DNA from: JAMXLO01 sp963799415
Lineage (GTDB): Bacteria; Pseudomonadota; Alphaproteobacteria; Acetobacterales; Acetobacteraceae
Length of the DNA stretch: 64,000 nt
Direction: 5' to 3'
Assembly: GCA_963799415.1 (NCBI GenBank)
Contig: CAWCXI010000005.1
Coordinates: 62,001 to 126,000, forward strand
How positions within the stretch are numbered: the first letter of the stretch is position 1; each line of letters opens with the position of its first letter. The notes under the pieces are model-generated. The model saw only the letters and a list, made by a program, of their open reading frames with translations, was not told the origin of the DNA and made no database searches. Made by a program: the position numbers and the translations under genes. This document shows, one piece after another, positions 45,763 through 53,044 of the stretch.

Positions 45763-45780
45763 GCGACCGCGGAGCACTTC

Positions 45781-46212
45781 ATGAACGCGAGCCTGCCTTC
45801 GAATATCGCCGATGCACTCGGCAGCGGGCTGCCGGTGCTGTTGTTGCAGTTCTTGATCTGCATCGTTCTGCTGGTCGTCGGCGTGATGATCTATACGACG
45901 GTCACGCCGTTTCACGAACGCGAGCTGCTGCGCCAGGGCAATGTCGCGGCGGCGACCGTGCTGAGTGGTGCAGTGATCGCATTGGCCATCCCATTGGCCG
46001 CACTGCTGGCGACCACGCGGGCGGTGCTCGACATCCTGGTATGGGGTATCGTGGCGATCCTGCTGCAATTGGTGACCGTGGTGATTGTCTGCCATGTCAT
46101 GCGGGGGTTGCGCCTCAGGATCGACGACGGAAGCATGGCGGCGGCGCTGCCCATTGCTGCGGCGCAGCTCGCGATCGCCTTGCTCAACGCTGCCGGGATG
46201 GTTCCGGTCTGA
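45781..46212 (+). CDS. DUF350 family membrane protein (YjfL-like)
   Basis: The 143-aa protein has four hydrophobic helices: GLPVLLLQFLICIVLLVVGVMIY, a second around AATVLSGAVIALAIPLAALLA, a third LDILVWGIVAILLQLVTVVIV, and a C-terminal AAALPIAAAQLAIALLNAAG. The YTTVTPFHERELLRQGNVAAA loop between helices one and two, with a conserved acid/His, is the DUF350/YjfL signature. These proteins often sit beside PspA-like genes. Start ATG 45781, 18 bp after DUF2491, 32 bp before the PspA gene; one operon. Function unknown. A role as membrane partner of the PspA polymer is inferred from repeated gene association. Confidence 0.82.
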   Translation: MNASLPSNIADALGSGLPVLLLQFLICIVLLVVGVMIYTTVTPFHERELLRQGNVAAATVLSGAVIALAIPLAALLATTRAVLDILVWGIVAILLQLVTVVIVCHVMRGLRLRIDDGSMAAALPIAAAQLAIALLNAAGMVPV

Positions 46213-46244
46213 CGACACGCCGTGGCAACAAGGAGGACGAACCC

Positions 46245-47015
46245 ATGCTTCAGTTCATGCGTAACCTGGTCGGTGTGAAGGCTGACAAGGCGGTACAGGC
46301 CGGTGTCGAGGCATTGGTGCGCTGGGATCCGCAATCGGCCAGCGAGGCCGAGATGCGCTCGATGGAGCAGAACCTCGACCAGCTCGGACAGCAGGTGGCG
46401 CAGGCGCGGCTGAGTTACGACAAGGAGATGCGCGAGGCGAACGCCATCCAGGCGCTGTCGACGCAGCGGATGGCCGCGGCAGACCAACTGCAACGCCAGG
46501 CTGCGGCGGAAGCCGACCCGGCGAAGAAGGCGGAACTCGAGCGTAGCCTGGCGACGCTGGTGACGATGCTGGAGCAGATGGCGCCCGAAGTGGATCGGGA
46601 AAAGAAGGACGTCGCCGACGCCAAGGAATTCCTTGAGATGCTGGAGAAGACCTACGCCGAGGCGGGCGGCAAGCTGCGTGAGGGCCGTTCGCAGCTCGAG
46701 CGCGCGCAGCGCGACATGGCGCGCGCCGGTCAGCAGCGCCAGATGGCCGAGCAGCAGGCCGAAGCGGCACGTCGGGCTGCCGGGCTGAGCACGACGACCA
46801 CCAGCCTGAATGTGGCGTTGAAGTCGATGCAGGACGCCGCGGCGCGCGACCTTACCAACGCCGAGGCCGCCAACATGAAGGCAAAGCTGCTGCGGCCGAC
46901 GCAGCCCGAACAGGATGACGCGAACATCGCGCGTGCGATGCAGATCGCCTCGGGACAGCCGGTTGCGGCGACCAGTCTGACCGACCGGCTGGCCGCGCTG
47001 CGCGCGCGTTCCTGA
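46245..47015 (+). CDS. PspA/IM30 (ESCRT-III-like) family protein, YjfJ-like
   Basis: Coiled-coil membrane-stress protein of the PspA/Vipp1/ESCRT-III superfamily, 256 aa. After MLQFMRNLVGVKADKAVQAGVEALVRWDP (amphipathic membrane-touching start) nearly the whole chain is charged heptad helix: MEQNLDQLGQQVAQARLSYDKE, LQRQAAAEADPAKKAELERSLATLV, SQLERAQRDMARAGQQRQMAEQQAEAARRAAG. The C-terminus (PVAATSLTDRLAALRARS) matches YjfJ-type rather than canonical PspA, which is shorter and normally next to pspBC. A strong AAGGAGG precedes ATG 46245. It ends the psiF-DUF2491-DUF350-PspA operon. Polymerisation on stressed membrane is inferred from the family. Confidence 0.87.
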   Translation: MLQFMRNLVGVKADKAVQAGVEALVRWDPQSASEAEMRSMEQNLDQLGQQVAQARLSYDKEMREANAIQALSTQRMAAADQLQRQAAAEADPAKKAELERSLATLVTMLEQMAPEVDREKKDVADAKEFLEMLEKTYAEAGGKLREGRSQLERAQRDMARAGQQRQMAEQQAEAARRAAGLSTTTTSLNVALKSMQDAAARDLTNAEAANMKAKLLRPTQPEQDDANIARAMQIASGQPVAATSLTDRLAALRARS

Positions 47016-47017
47016 GG

Positions 47018-48883
47018 TTACTTCGCCGCGACGTCCAGCAGTTCGGGCGTGAAGCCGCCCGACTGCCGCCGCCATAGCCGCGCATACGTGCCATTGCCGG
47101 CGAGTAACTGGGCGTGCGTTCCGGATTCGGCAATGCGTCCGTGGTCCAGCACGACCAGGCGATCCATGCGCGCGATCGTGGACAGACGGTGGGCGATGGC
47201 GATCACGGTGCGGCCTTCCATCAGGCCGTCGAGCTGGCCCTGGATCGCCGCCTCGACCTCGGAATCCAGCGCCGAAGTCGCTTCGTCCAGCACCAGGATC
47301 GGCGCGTTCTTCAGGATCACCCGCGCGAGTGCCACGCGCTGCCGCTGCCCGCCGGACAGCTTCACGCCGCGCTCACCGACATGCGCGTCGTAGCCGGTCC
47401 GTCCGTGCCAGTCCTCCAGCCCGACGATGAACTGGTGCGCCTCTGCGCGTCGCGCGGCGTCCTCGATCATCGCCTGTGTCGCCTGCGGGCGGCCGTAGCG
47501 GATGTTGTCGCGGATCGAGCGATGCAGCAGCGAGGTGTCCTGCGTTACCATGGCGATCTGCGTGCGCAGGCTCTCCTGCGTCACCGTGGCGATGTCCTGA
47601 CCGTCGATCAGAATACGGCCGTGCTCCGTGTCATAGAAATGCAGCAAGAGATTCACCAGCGTTGACTTGCCGGCGCCGGAATGTCCGACCAGCCCGACGC
47701 GCTCGCCCGGTGCGATGCGCAGGTCGATGCCGTGCAGCACTCCACCGCGATCCTCCAGCCGCCGCTGCCGGCCATAGTCGAAGTGAAGGTCTTCGAAGCG
47801 GATCTCGCCGCGCGTCACGCGCAGTTCGCGCGCATCCGGCGGGTCGGGCATCTGCCGCTCCACCGCGATCGACTTCATGCCGTCCTGCACAGTGCCGATG
47901 TTCTCGAAGATCGAGGTGACGCTGCGCGCCACCCAGCCGGCCATGTTGGTGATCTGCCAGGTGAGCGGCAGCACCATCGCGACCGAGCCCACCGAGATGC
48001 GGCCGGCGCTCCACTGCCAGAGTGCGAGGCTCGCGGTGCCGACGATCAGTGACGCGTTCATCAGGGCCAATACTGCGACATACGCGGTGATCATCCGCGT
48101 CTGATCGCGGAAGGCGCCGGTGTGCAGGTCTATCGCCTCGCGCACGAACGCGTCCTCGTCGCGCGCGCGGGAGAACAGCTTGACCGTGAGGATGTTGGTG
48201 TAGCTGTCCACGACGCGCCCGGTGAGCAGCGAGCGCATCTCGGAGACCACCTGGGAGCGCCCGCGCAGGCGCGGCACGAAGAACCAGAGGATGCCGCCGT
48301 AGCAGGCGAACCACAGCAGGATCGGCGGCGTCAGACGCCAGTCGATGGAGGCGAGCAGCAGCAGTGCGCTGCTGCCGTAGACGAGGATGTACCAGGCGGC
48401 GTCGAACGACAGCACCACGCTCTCGCGCAACGCCGGGCCGGTCTGCAGGACGCGGTTGGCGATGCGGCCGGCGAAGTCGTTCTGGAAGAACGTCCAGCTC
48501 TGGCGGACCACGTGCCAGTGGTTCTGCCAGCGGATCATGTTCGAGAGGCCCGGATTCACGACCTGGTTGATCAGCACGATGTGGCAGAGCAGCACCCCTG
48601 GGCGCAGCAGGAGCAGCACCACGGCCATCCCGATGAGTTGCGGCCAGGCCTCGTGCAGCAGTGCCTGTGGCGTGTGGTTGGAGACGAGGCCGACGATGCG
48701 CCCGATGAAGGCGGGGACGGTCACGTCGAGGATGCCAGCCAGGCCGCCGAACAGGAACAGGCCGATGATGAGCCAATGCTCCTGGCGGAGGTAGTGGCGG
48801 TAGAACGGCGACAGGCCGTGCACGGGCGGCGCCTCGGGCTGTCGGGCGGTGGGGTCGAGCAGGGTTTCGGCGCGGCGGAGCAT
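47018..48883 (-). CDS. ABC exporter, fused membrane and ATPase domains
   Basis: A 621-aa half-transporter of the MsbA/multidrug type. Residues about 30-330 form a six-helix exporter domain (HWLIIGLFLFGGLAGILDVTVPAF, PQLIGMAVVLLLLRPGVLLCHIVLI). The ATPase follows with Walker A VGHSGAGKSTLVNLLLHFYD, Q-loop in TQDTSLLHRSI, signature KLSGGQRQRVALARVIL, Walker B APILVLDEATSALD and switch His in IAIAHRLST. Should act as a homodimer exporting lipid or drug. Convergent with the PspA gene, only 2 bp between stops. No neighbouring accessory gene. Substrate unknown. Confidence 0.9.
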   Translation of the reverse strand: MLRRAETLLDPTARQPEAPPVHGLSPFYRHYLRQEHWLIIGLFLFGGLAGILDVTVPAFIGRIVGLVSNHTPQALLHEAWPQLIGMAVVLLLLRPGVLLCHIVLINQVVNPGLSNMIRWQNHWHVVRQSWTFFQNDFAGRIANRVLQTGPALRESVVLSFDAAWYILVYGSSALLLLASIDWRLTPPILLWFACYGGILWFFVPRLRGRSQVVSEMRSLLTGRVVDSYTNILTVKLFSRARDEDAFVREAIDLHTGAFRDQTRMITAYVAVLALMNASLIVGTASLALWQWSAGRISVGSVAMVLPLTWQITNMAGWVARSVTSIFENIGTVQDGMKSIAVERQMPDPPDARELRVTRGEIRFEDLHFDYGRQRRLEDRGGVLHGIDLRIAPGERVGLVGHSGAGKSTLVNLLLHFYDTEHGRILIDGQDIATVTQESLRTQIAMVTQDTSLLHRSIRDNIRYGRPQATQAMIEDAARRAEAHQFIVGLEDWHGRTGYDAHVGERGVKLSGGQRQRVALARVILKNAPILVLDEATSALDSEVEAAIQGQLDGLMEGRTVIAIAHRLSTIARMDRLVVLDHGRIAESGTHAQLLAGNGTYARLWRRQSGGFTPELLDVAAK

Positions 48884-49227
48884 GAGGTTACGGACCTTGG
48901 CTCGAGTGGCCGGCGATGTTGCCGACTCTGGCTGATGCCGCGTCAGGCGTGGCCACGCGGGGCGGGATGGGTAAGGCGTGGGAGGCCGTCAGTCAACGAA
49001 TGTCTCTGGGGCGCCGTCTCATCGGTGTCTCACGCGCCGGTGGGTGAGACGTTGACGCGTGGGGTGAGGCGGGAAGGCGAGGTGGTTGCACGGAACGCGT
49101 ACATCCGCTGGCAGGAGGCGGGGTCCATTGTGGCTACCTGGTGTTAGGAAGGCTAGTTGTCAATGGTCATCACAACTATCTCGCCGGAGGTTTGCGCTTT
49201 ATTGCTTCTTACCACGGAGGATGAAGG
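48884..49227. other. Intergenic region without a recognisable gene
   Basis: Between the divergent ABC exporter and GxxExxY genes. I see no credible reading frame or RNA. The right part contains CACGGAG (49213-49219), which has an inverted partner at 49718-49724 beyond the GxxExxY gene. Confidence 0.5.
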
Positions 49228-49258
49228 GAGGGCCACTGTGGGCCACGGGAGTCGGTGC
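49228..49258 (+). repeat. Left imperfect inverted repeat flanking the GxxExxY gene
   Basis: Starts GAGGGCCACTGTGGGCCACG and ends GGAGTCGGTGC, directly before the gene. The reverse complement of 49653-49684 aligns with it at 27 of 32 positions with one gap. The pair brackets one gene of about 370 bp, as the ends of a small mobile unit would. Confidence 0.55.
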
Positions 49259-49266
49259 TTGTGCTG

Positions 49267-49635
49267 ATGGCCGGTGACTTGACCGAACAGGTGATCGGGT
49301 TGGCCATAGAGGTGCACCGGCATACGGGGCCGGGCCTACTTGAATCCGTGTACGAGCAGTGCCTTTGTCATGAGCTGCGCGAGGCCGGTATTCCATTCGA
49401 GCGCCAGGTTGCTATTCCGGTCGTCTACAAGGACACGCGTATAGGGGAAGGGTTCAGGGCTGACATCGTTGTCTCGCGTGAGGTCATCCTTGAGATCAAG
49501 TCGGTTGCGGCCATCCTGCCGGTTCATGAATCGCAGCTGCTCACCTACCTGCGCATGAGCGGACTTCGGGTCGGCCTTATCATGAATTTCAATGCTCGGC
49601 GTATGACCGAGGGGATTCGCCGCTACGTCGTGTAG
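49267..49635 (+). CDS. GxxExxY protein (PD-(D/E)XK nuclease-like fold)
   Basis: The 122-aa product begins MAGDLTEQVIGLAIEVHRHTGPGLLESVYEQCLCHEL. GPGLLESVYE carries the G-x-x-E-x-x-Y signature that names the family. GEGFRADIVVSREVILEIKSVAAI supplies an acid-x-E-x-K arrangement as in PD-(D/E)XK nucleases (D in RADIVV; E-I-K), and HESQLLTYLRMSGLRVGLIMNFNARRM is the conserved C-terminal part ending in NFN. These genes are scattered singly over many phyla and often lie in repetitive flanks; their role is unknown. I chose ATG 49267 over GTG 49255, which falls within the left repeat. Confidence 0.86.
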   Translation: MAGDLTEQVIGLAIEVHRHTGPGLLESVYEQCLCHELREAGIPFERQVAIPVVYKDTRIGEGFRADIVVSREVILEIKSVAAILPVHESQLLTYLRMSGLRVGLIMNFNARRMTEGIRRYVV

Positions 49636-50250
49636 CCGCCGACCGCGGCAGCGCTCCGACTCCTGTGGCTCACCGTGGCCCCTCGGGTCAAGCCCAAGGG
49701 CATGCCTTCGTTTCTTTCTCCGTGTTGAAATTTGCGAAGTTACCAGTGGCGCCGGGTATGCGTCACCGTGGCAGGCCATTCACCGGCCTCCTTTCGGTGT
49801 GAAGCACGAGGATTGACCCGGCGTCCGCCATCGAGGCGGTAGGTGATGAATGCTTGCGTCAATCGCAGAGCCCGCATCGAGGTCAGGGAGAACGTGGTGA
49901 TTCGACAGCGCTTCGGCATTATTCCAACGCCTCGTGGAGGAGCAGGACGCCAGGACGCAGGAGCTTGCCTGAACGTGCCAATATTATACGGAAACAAGAG
50001 TAAGTGGACCGAGTTGTGCGAAAGAACGCGCCGGCACCGGCGCTCGCTCCTCAATTCTCCTCAATAGGCAAGTGCAGGCCGAGATTAGGAATGCGCACGT
50101 AACTGCAAATTTCCCGAGTGCGCCAGAACGCTCGAGACCAAATCGCAGTTAAGCCATCCTCAAACCGAATCTCCAACCATCGACCTTCCCGGGCCCGCGC
50201 TCCCCGCTTAAACTCCCGCCCCAACGCACCAACCGGGAGGAGCCCGCCCC
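49636..50250. other. Intergenic region, 615 bp, without a recognisable gene
   Basis: Holds the right inverted repeat (49653-49684) and, further on, no frame with a family resemblance. A short near-direct repeat GGACGCCAGGACGCAGG lies near 49950. The last 60 bp probably contain the promoter and GGGAGGAG ribosome site of the Rieske dioxygenase operon. It may be the decayed flank of a mobile unit. Confidence 0.45.
49653..49684 (-). repeat. Right imperfect inverted repeat flanking the GxxExxY gene
   Basis: GCTCCGACTCCTGTGGCTCA continuing to GGCCCCTC; its reverse complement aligns with 49228-49258 (27 of 32, one gap). It begins 17 bp after the stop codon of the GxxExxY gene. Confidence 0.55.
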
Positions 50251-51495
50251 ATGTCCCAGTCCGGTCTGACCACAGAACCCCGTGTTTCCTGGCCGTCGAA
50301 TGGCATCAGCGAGGTGCCGTTCCGGGTCTATACCGACGCTGCGCAGTATGAGCGCGAGCAGGAGCGGCTGTTCAAGGGACCCACCTGGAACTACCTCTGC
50401 CTCGCGGTGGAGCTCGCCAAGCCGGGCGACTTTGTCGCCACCACCATCGGCGAGACCGCGGTTATCGTCGTCCGCGACGCGGCCGGCGCGATCAACGCGT
50501 TCGTCAACCGCTGCGCCCATCGCGGCAACCTGCTGTGCATCGAGCGCGCCGGCACGACGAAGGAGTTTTCCTGCATCTATCACGGCTGGACCTACGACCA
50601 CGCCGGCCAGCTCACCGGCGTGGCGTTCGAGCATGGCGTGAAGCGCCAGGGCGGCATGCCGCCGGAATTCCGCAAGGAGGAGCATCGGCTGCAGCGGCTG
50701 CGGGTCGCGGAACTCGGCGGCCTGGTGTTCGGCACGTTCAGCGACGACACGCCGGAGCTGGAGACGTATCTCGGGCCGGATGTCACGCGCGGGCTGCTGC
50801 GGGTGATGAACCGCTCGCCGGTGCTGCTCGGGCGCAGCACGCAGGTGATGCCGAACAACTGGAAGCTCTATTTCGAGAACGTGAAGGACACCTATCACGC
50901 CTCGATCCTGCATTTGTTCCTGACGACGTTCCGGATCAACCGGCTCAGCATGCCGGGCGGCATCTACATCAACCGCGACGGCGGGAATCACTACAGCTAC
51001 GCCAAGCTGGACTACGCGGCCGAGGATGCGGACTACAAGGCGGCGGCGTTGCGCGCGGACAGCGAGTTCCAGTTGCAGGACCGCTCGGTGGTAGAGTCGG
51101 TGGACGAGTACGGCGACGGCGTGTCGGTGCAGATCCTCACGATCTTCCCCGGCATGGTGCTGCAACAGGTGCGCAACACGATCGCGGTGCGCGTGGTGCG
51201 TCCGCGCGGGGTGGACAAGTGCGAGTTGGAATGGATCCACCTGGGGTTCGACACGGACGATGAGGCGATGACGGAACGGCGGCTGCGGCAGGGCAATCTG
51301 ATCGGCGCGGCGGGATATATCTCGATGGAGGACGGCTGCGTCGGTGGGTTCGTGCAGCGGGCGCTGCAATACAACGACGAGGGCGCGGGGCTGGTGATGA
51401 TGGGCGGGCATGAGGCGGAGTCGCAGACGTTCCGTGCCAGCGAGGCGGCGATCCGCGGGTTCTGGAAGCACTACCGCATGCTGATGGGCGAATGA
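50251..51495 (+). CDS. Rieske non-haem iron aromatic ring-hydroxylating dioxygenase, alpha subunit
   Basis: Catalytic subunit of a two- or three-component dioxygenase adding O2 to an aromatic ring. The 414-aa product has the Rieske [2Fe-2S] ligands C88-A-H90 and C108-I-Y-H111 (CAHRGNLLC, CIYHGWTYD). The mononuclear iron site follows as N210-x2-D213-x2-H216-x4-H221 in ENVKDTYHASILH, where Asp213 is the electron bridge; a C-terminal Asp ligand probably lies in ISMEDGCVGG. GGGAGGAGCC precedes ATG 50251. The beta-subunit gene begins four bases after its stop. No ferredoxin or reductase gene is nearby. Similar to anthranilate/terephthalate/salicylate-type alpha subunits, but substrate is undetermined. 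Confidence 0.92.
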   Translation: MSQSGLTTEPRVSWPSNGISEVPFRVYTDAAQYEREQERLFKGPTWNYLCLAVELAKPGDFVATTIGETAVIVVRDAAGAINAFVNRCAHRGNLLCIERAGTTKEFSCIYHGWTYDHAGQLTGVAFEHGVKRQGGMPPEFRKEEHRLQRLRVAELGGLVFGTFSDDTPELETYLGPDVTRGLLRVMNRSPVLLGRSTQVMPNNWKLYFENVKDTYHASILHLFLTTFRINRLSMPGGIYINRDGGNHYSYAKLDYAAEDADYKAAALRADSEFQLQDRSVVESVDEYGDGVSVQILTIFPGMVLQQVRNTIAVRVVRPRGVDKCELEWIHLGFDTDDEAMTERRLRQGNLIGAAGYISMEDGCVGGFVQRALQYNDEGAGLVMMGGHEAESQTFRASEAAIRGFWKHYRMLMGE

Positions 51496-51498
51496 CGC

Positions 51499-51972
51499 AT
51501 GGACGATCTCGCCATCCGGCTTGGCGTGCATGAGCTGATCGGGGACTACGCCGAACGCATCGACGAGGACCGGCTTGAGGAGTGGCCGGAGCTGTTCGGC
51601 GAGCCTTGCCGGTATCTGGTGATCAGCCGTGCGAACCATGAGGCGGGGATGCGGCAGGGGGTGATGTACGCGGCGTCGCGGGGAATGCTGCTGGATCGCG
51701 TTTTTTCGCTGCGGCGCGCGAACATCTATGAGCCGCATCGGTATAGGCACGTCGTCGGGCCGATCAGGATCAAGGCTGTGGAGGGCGGCGTCGCGGTGGC
51801 GCACTCGAATTTCCTGGCGGTGCGGATCATGCACGACGGGGCGACGACGCTGTTTGCGAGTGGGCGTTATCTGGATCGGATCGATGTATCGGCGACGCCG
51901 TTCCGGTTCAATGAGCGGATTGTGGTGCTGGACAGCGACAAGATCGACACGTTGTTGGCGATACCGCTGTAG
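51499..51972 (+). CDS. Aromatic ring-hydroxylating dioxygenase, beta subunit
   Basis: Small structural subunit (NTF2-like cone fold) that completes the alpha3beta3 dioxygenase. The 157-aa product starts MDDLAIRLGVHELIGDYAERIDEDRLEEWPELFGEP and continues YLVISRANHEAGMRQGVMYAASRGMLLDRVFSLRRANIYEPHRYRHVVGP, the usual helix then sheet order, with HSNFLAVRIMHDG and LFASGRYLDRI in the sheet. Length fits beta subunits (about 160). It is 3 bp from the alpha gene, so coupled. A GC-rich hairpin follows at 51997-52019. Beta subunits also influence substrate range. Confidence 0.88.
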   Translation: MDDLAIRLGVHELIGDYAERIDEDRLEEWPELFGEPCRYLVISRANHEAGMRQGVMYAASRGMLLDRVFSLRRANIYEPHRYRHVVGPIRIKAVEGGVAVAHSNFLAVRIMHDGATTLFASGRYLDRIDVSATPFRFNERIVVLDSDKIDTLLAIPL

Positions 51973-51996
51973 GGCGTGCGCGGCCCCCTCCCCCGA

Positions 51997-52019
51997 CCCC
52001 CTCCCGCGAGGGGAGGGGG
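51997..52019 (+). terminator. GC-rich hairpin after the dioxygenase genes
   Basis: CCCCCTCCC (51997-52005) and GGGAGGGGG (52011-52019) pair perfectly around a five-base loop. No T-run follows, and the RluA gene starts 9 bp later, so it is either a weak terminator or a dispersed GC-rich palindrome. Confidence 0.5.
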
Positions 52020-52027
52020 AGAGTAAG

Positions 52028-53024
52028 ATGCGTCCTATGCCACTTGCTGCGCGCATCGTGTCTGAGGACGAGGCGGACATCCGGCTGGATCGGTGGTTCC
52101 GGCGGCATTTCCCTGGGCTGACGCAAAGCGCGATCCAGAAGATTTGCCGCACCGGGCAGGTGAGGGTAGATGGCCGCCGGGTCGATGCTGCGACGCGGCT
52201 CGCGGTCGGGCAGGCGGTACCGGATTCCGCCGCTGCCAGCGCCGCCCGAGGAGAAGCCGCGGCCTGCGATCGAGCCGGGCATCGAGCGCGACCTGCGGCG
52301 GCTGGTGATCTATCGCGACGATCATATGCTGGTGGTGAACAAGCCGCACGGCATGCCGGTGCAGGGTGGGCCGGGCATCAGCCACCACCTGGACGGGCTG
52401 CTCGACGCGCTGCGTTTTGGCTCGCCGGAGCGGCCGCGTCTGGTGCATCGGCTCGATCGCGACACGTCCGGTGTGCTGCTGTTGGCGCGTACGCCTGGGA
52501 CGGCGGCGAAGCTGGCAGCCGCGTTCCGCTCGCGGGCGGTGGAGAAGACCTATTGGGCGGTGGTCGCCCGTCGGCCGATCCCGCCGGAGGGGCGCATCGA
52601 TCTGCCGCTGCGGCGGATCGGCGGCGCACGCGGGGAGCGCACCGAGATTGCCGATCGCGACGACAAGGACGCCGCACGCGCCATCACCGACTATCGCACG
52701 CTGGATCATGCGGGGCAGAAGCTGGCGTGGCTGGAGCTGAGCCCGCTGACCGGGCGCACCCACCAGCTTCGTGTGCATTGTGTGGCGATCGGCGCGCCGA
52801 TCCTGGGCGACGTTAAGTACGCGCGACCCGACCAGAACAATGCGTTCAGCGCCACGGTGGTGGGGCTCTCAAGCGAACTTCACTTGCATGCGCGCGCGCT
52901 TCAACTGCCCCATCCTGCGGGCGGAACATTGCTGGTGGAGGCGGACCTGCCGCCCCACATGATCGAGACGTTCCGCACCCTGGGCTTTCACGCGCCGGTG
53001 GCGCGAGCAGCTCAACGGCGCTAG
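52028..53024 (+). pseudogene. RluA-family pseudouridine synthase (RluC-like), one frameshift
   Basis: 23S rRNA pseudouridine synthase. ATG 52028 gives MRPMPLAARIVSEDEADIRL, the S4-like RNA-binding start with WFRRHFPGLTQSAIQKICRTGQVRVDG. At GGTACCGG (52217-52224; one C too many at 52220-52221) the correct reading moves frame to RIPPLPAPPEEKPRPA and the catalytic domain: LVVNKPHGMPVQGG, RLVHRLDRDTSGVLLLA with catalytic Asp in HRLDRDTSG, and LTGRTHQLRVHC. It ends LGFHAPVARAAQRR at 53024. Repaired length 331 aa is normal for RluC/RluA proteins. Only 20 bp separates it from asmA. Confidence 0.86.
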
Positions 53025-53044
53025 CACGAGGAGCAGAGGCGGCG

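Noticed and set aside
45912..47075. Minus-strand open frame of 387 codons opposite DUF350 and PspA
   Set aside because: Antisense shadow, leucine/arginine/histidine-rich with no motif.
47631..48776. Second frame of 381 codons inside the ABC exporter gene
   Set aside because: Alternate-frame shadow; the exporter frame carries all motifs of the family.
50149..52152. Long minus-strand open frame (667 codons) opposite the Rieske genes
   Set aside because: Arg/His/Pro-rich shadow of GC-rich coding sequence; no domain, no ribosome site, and fully antisense to two well-conserved genes.
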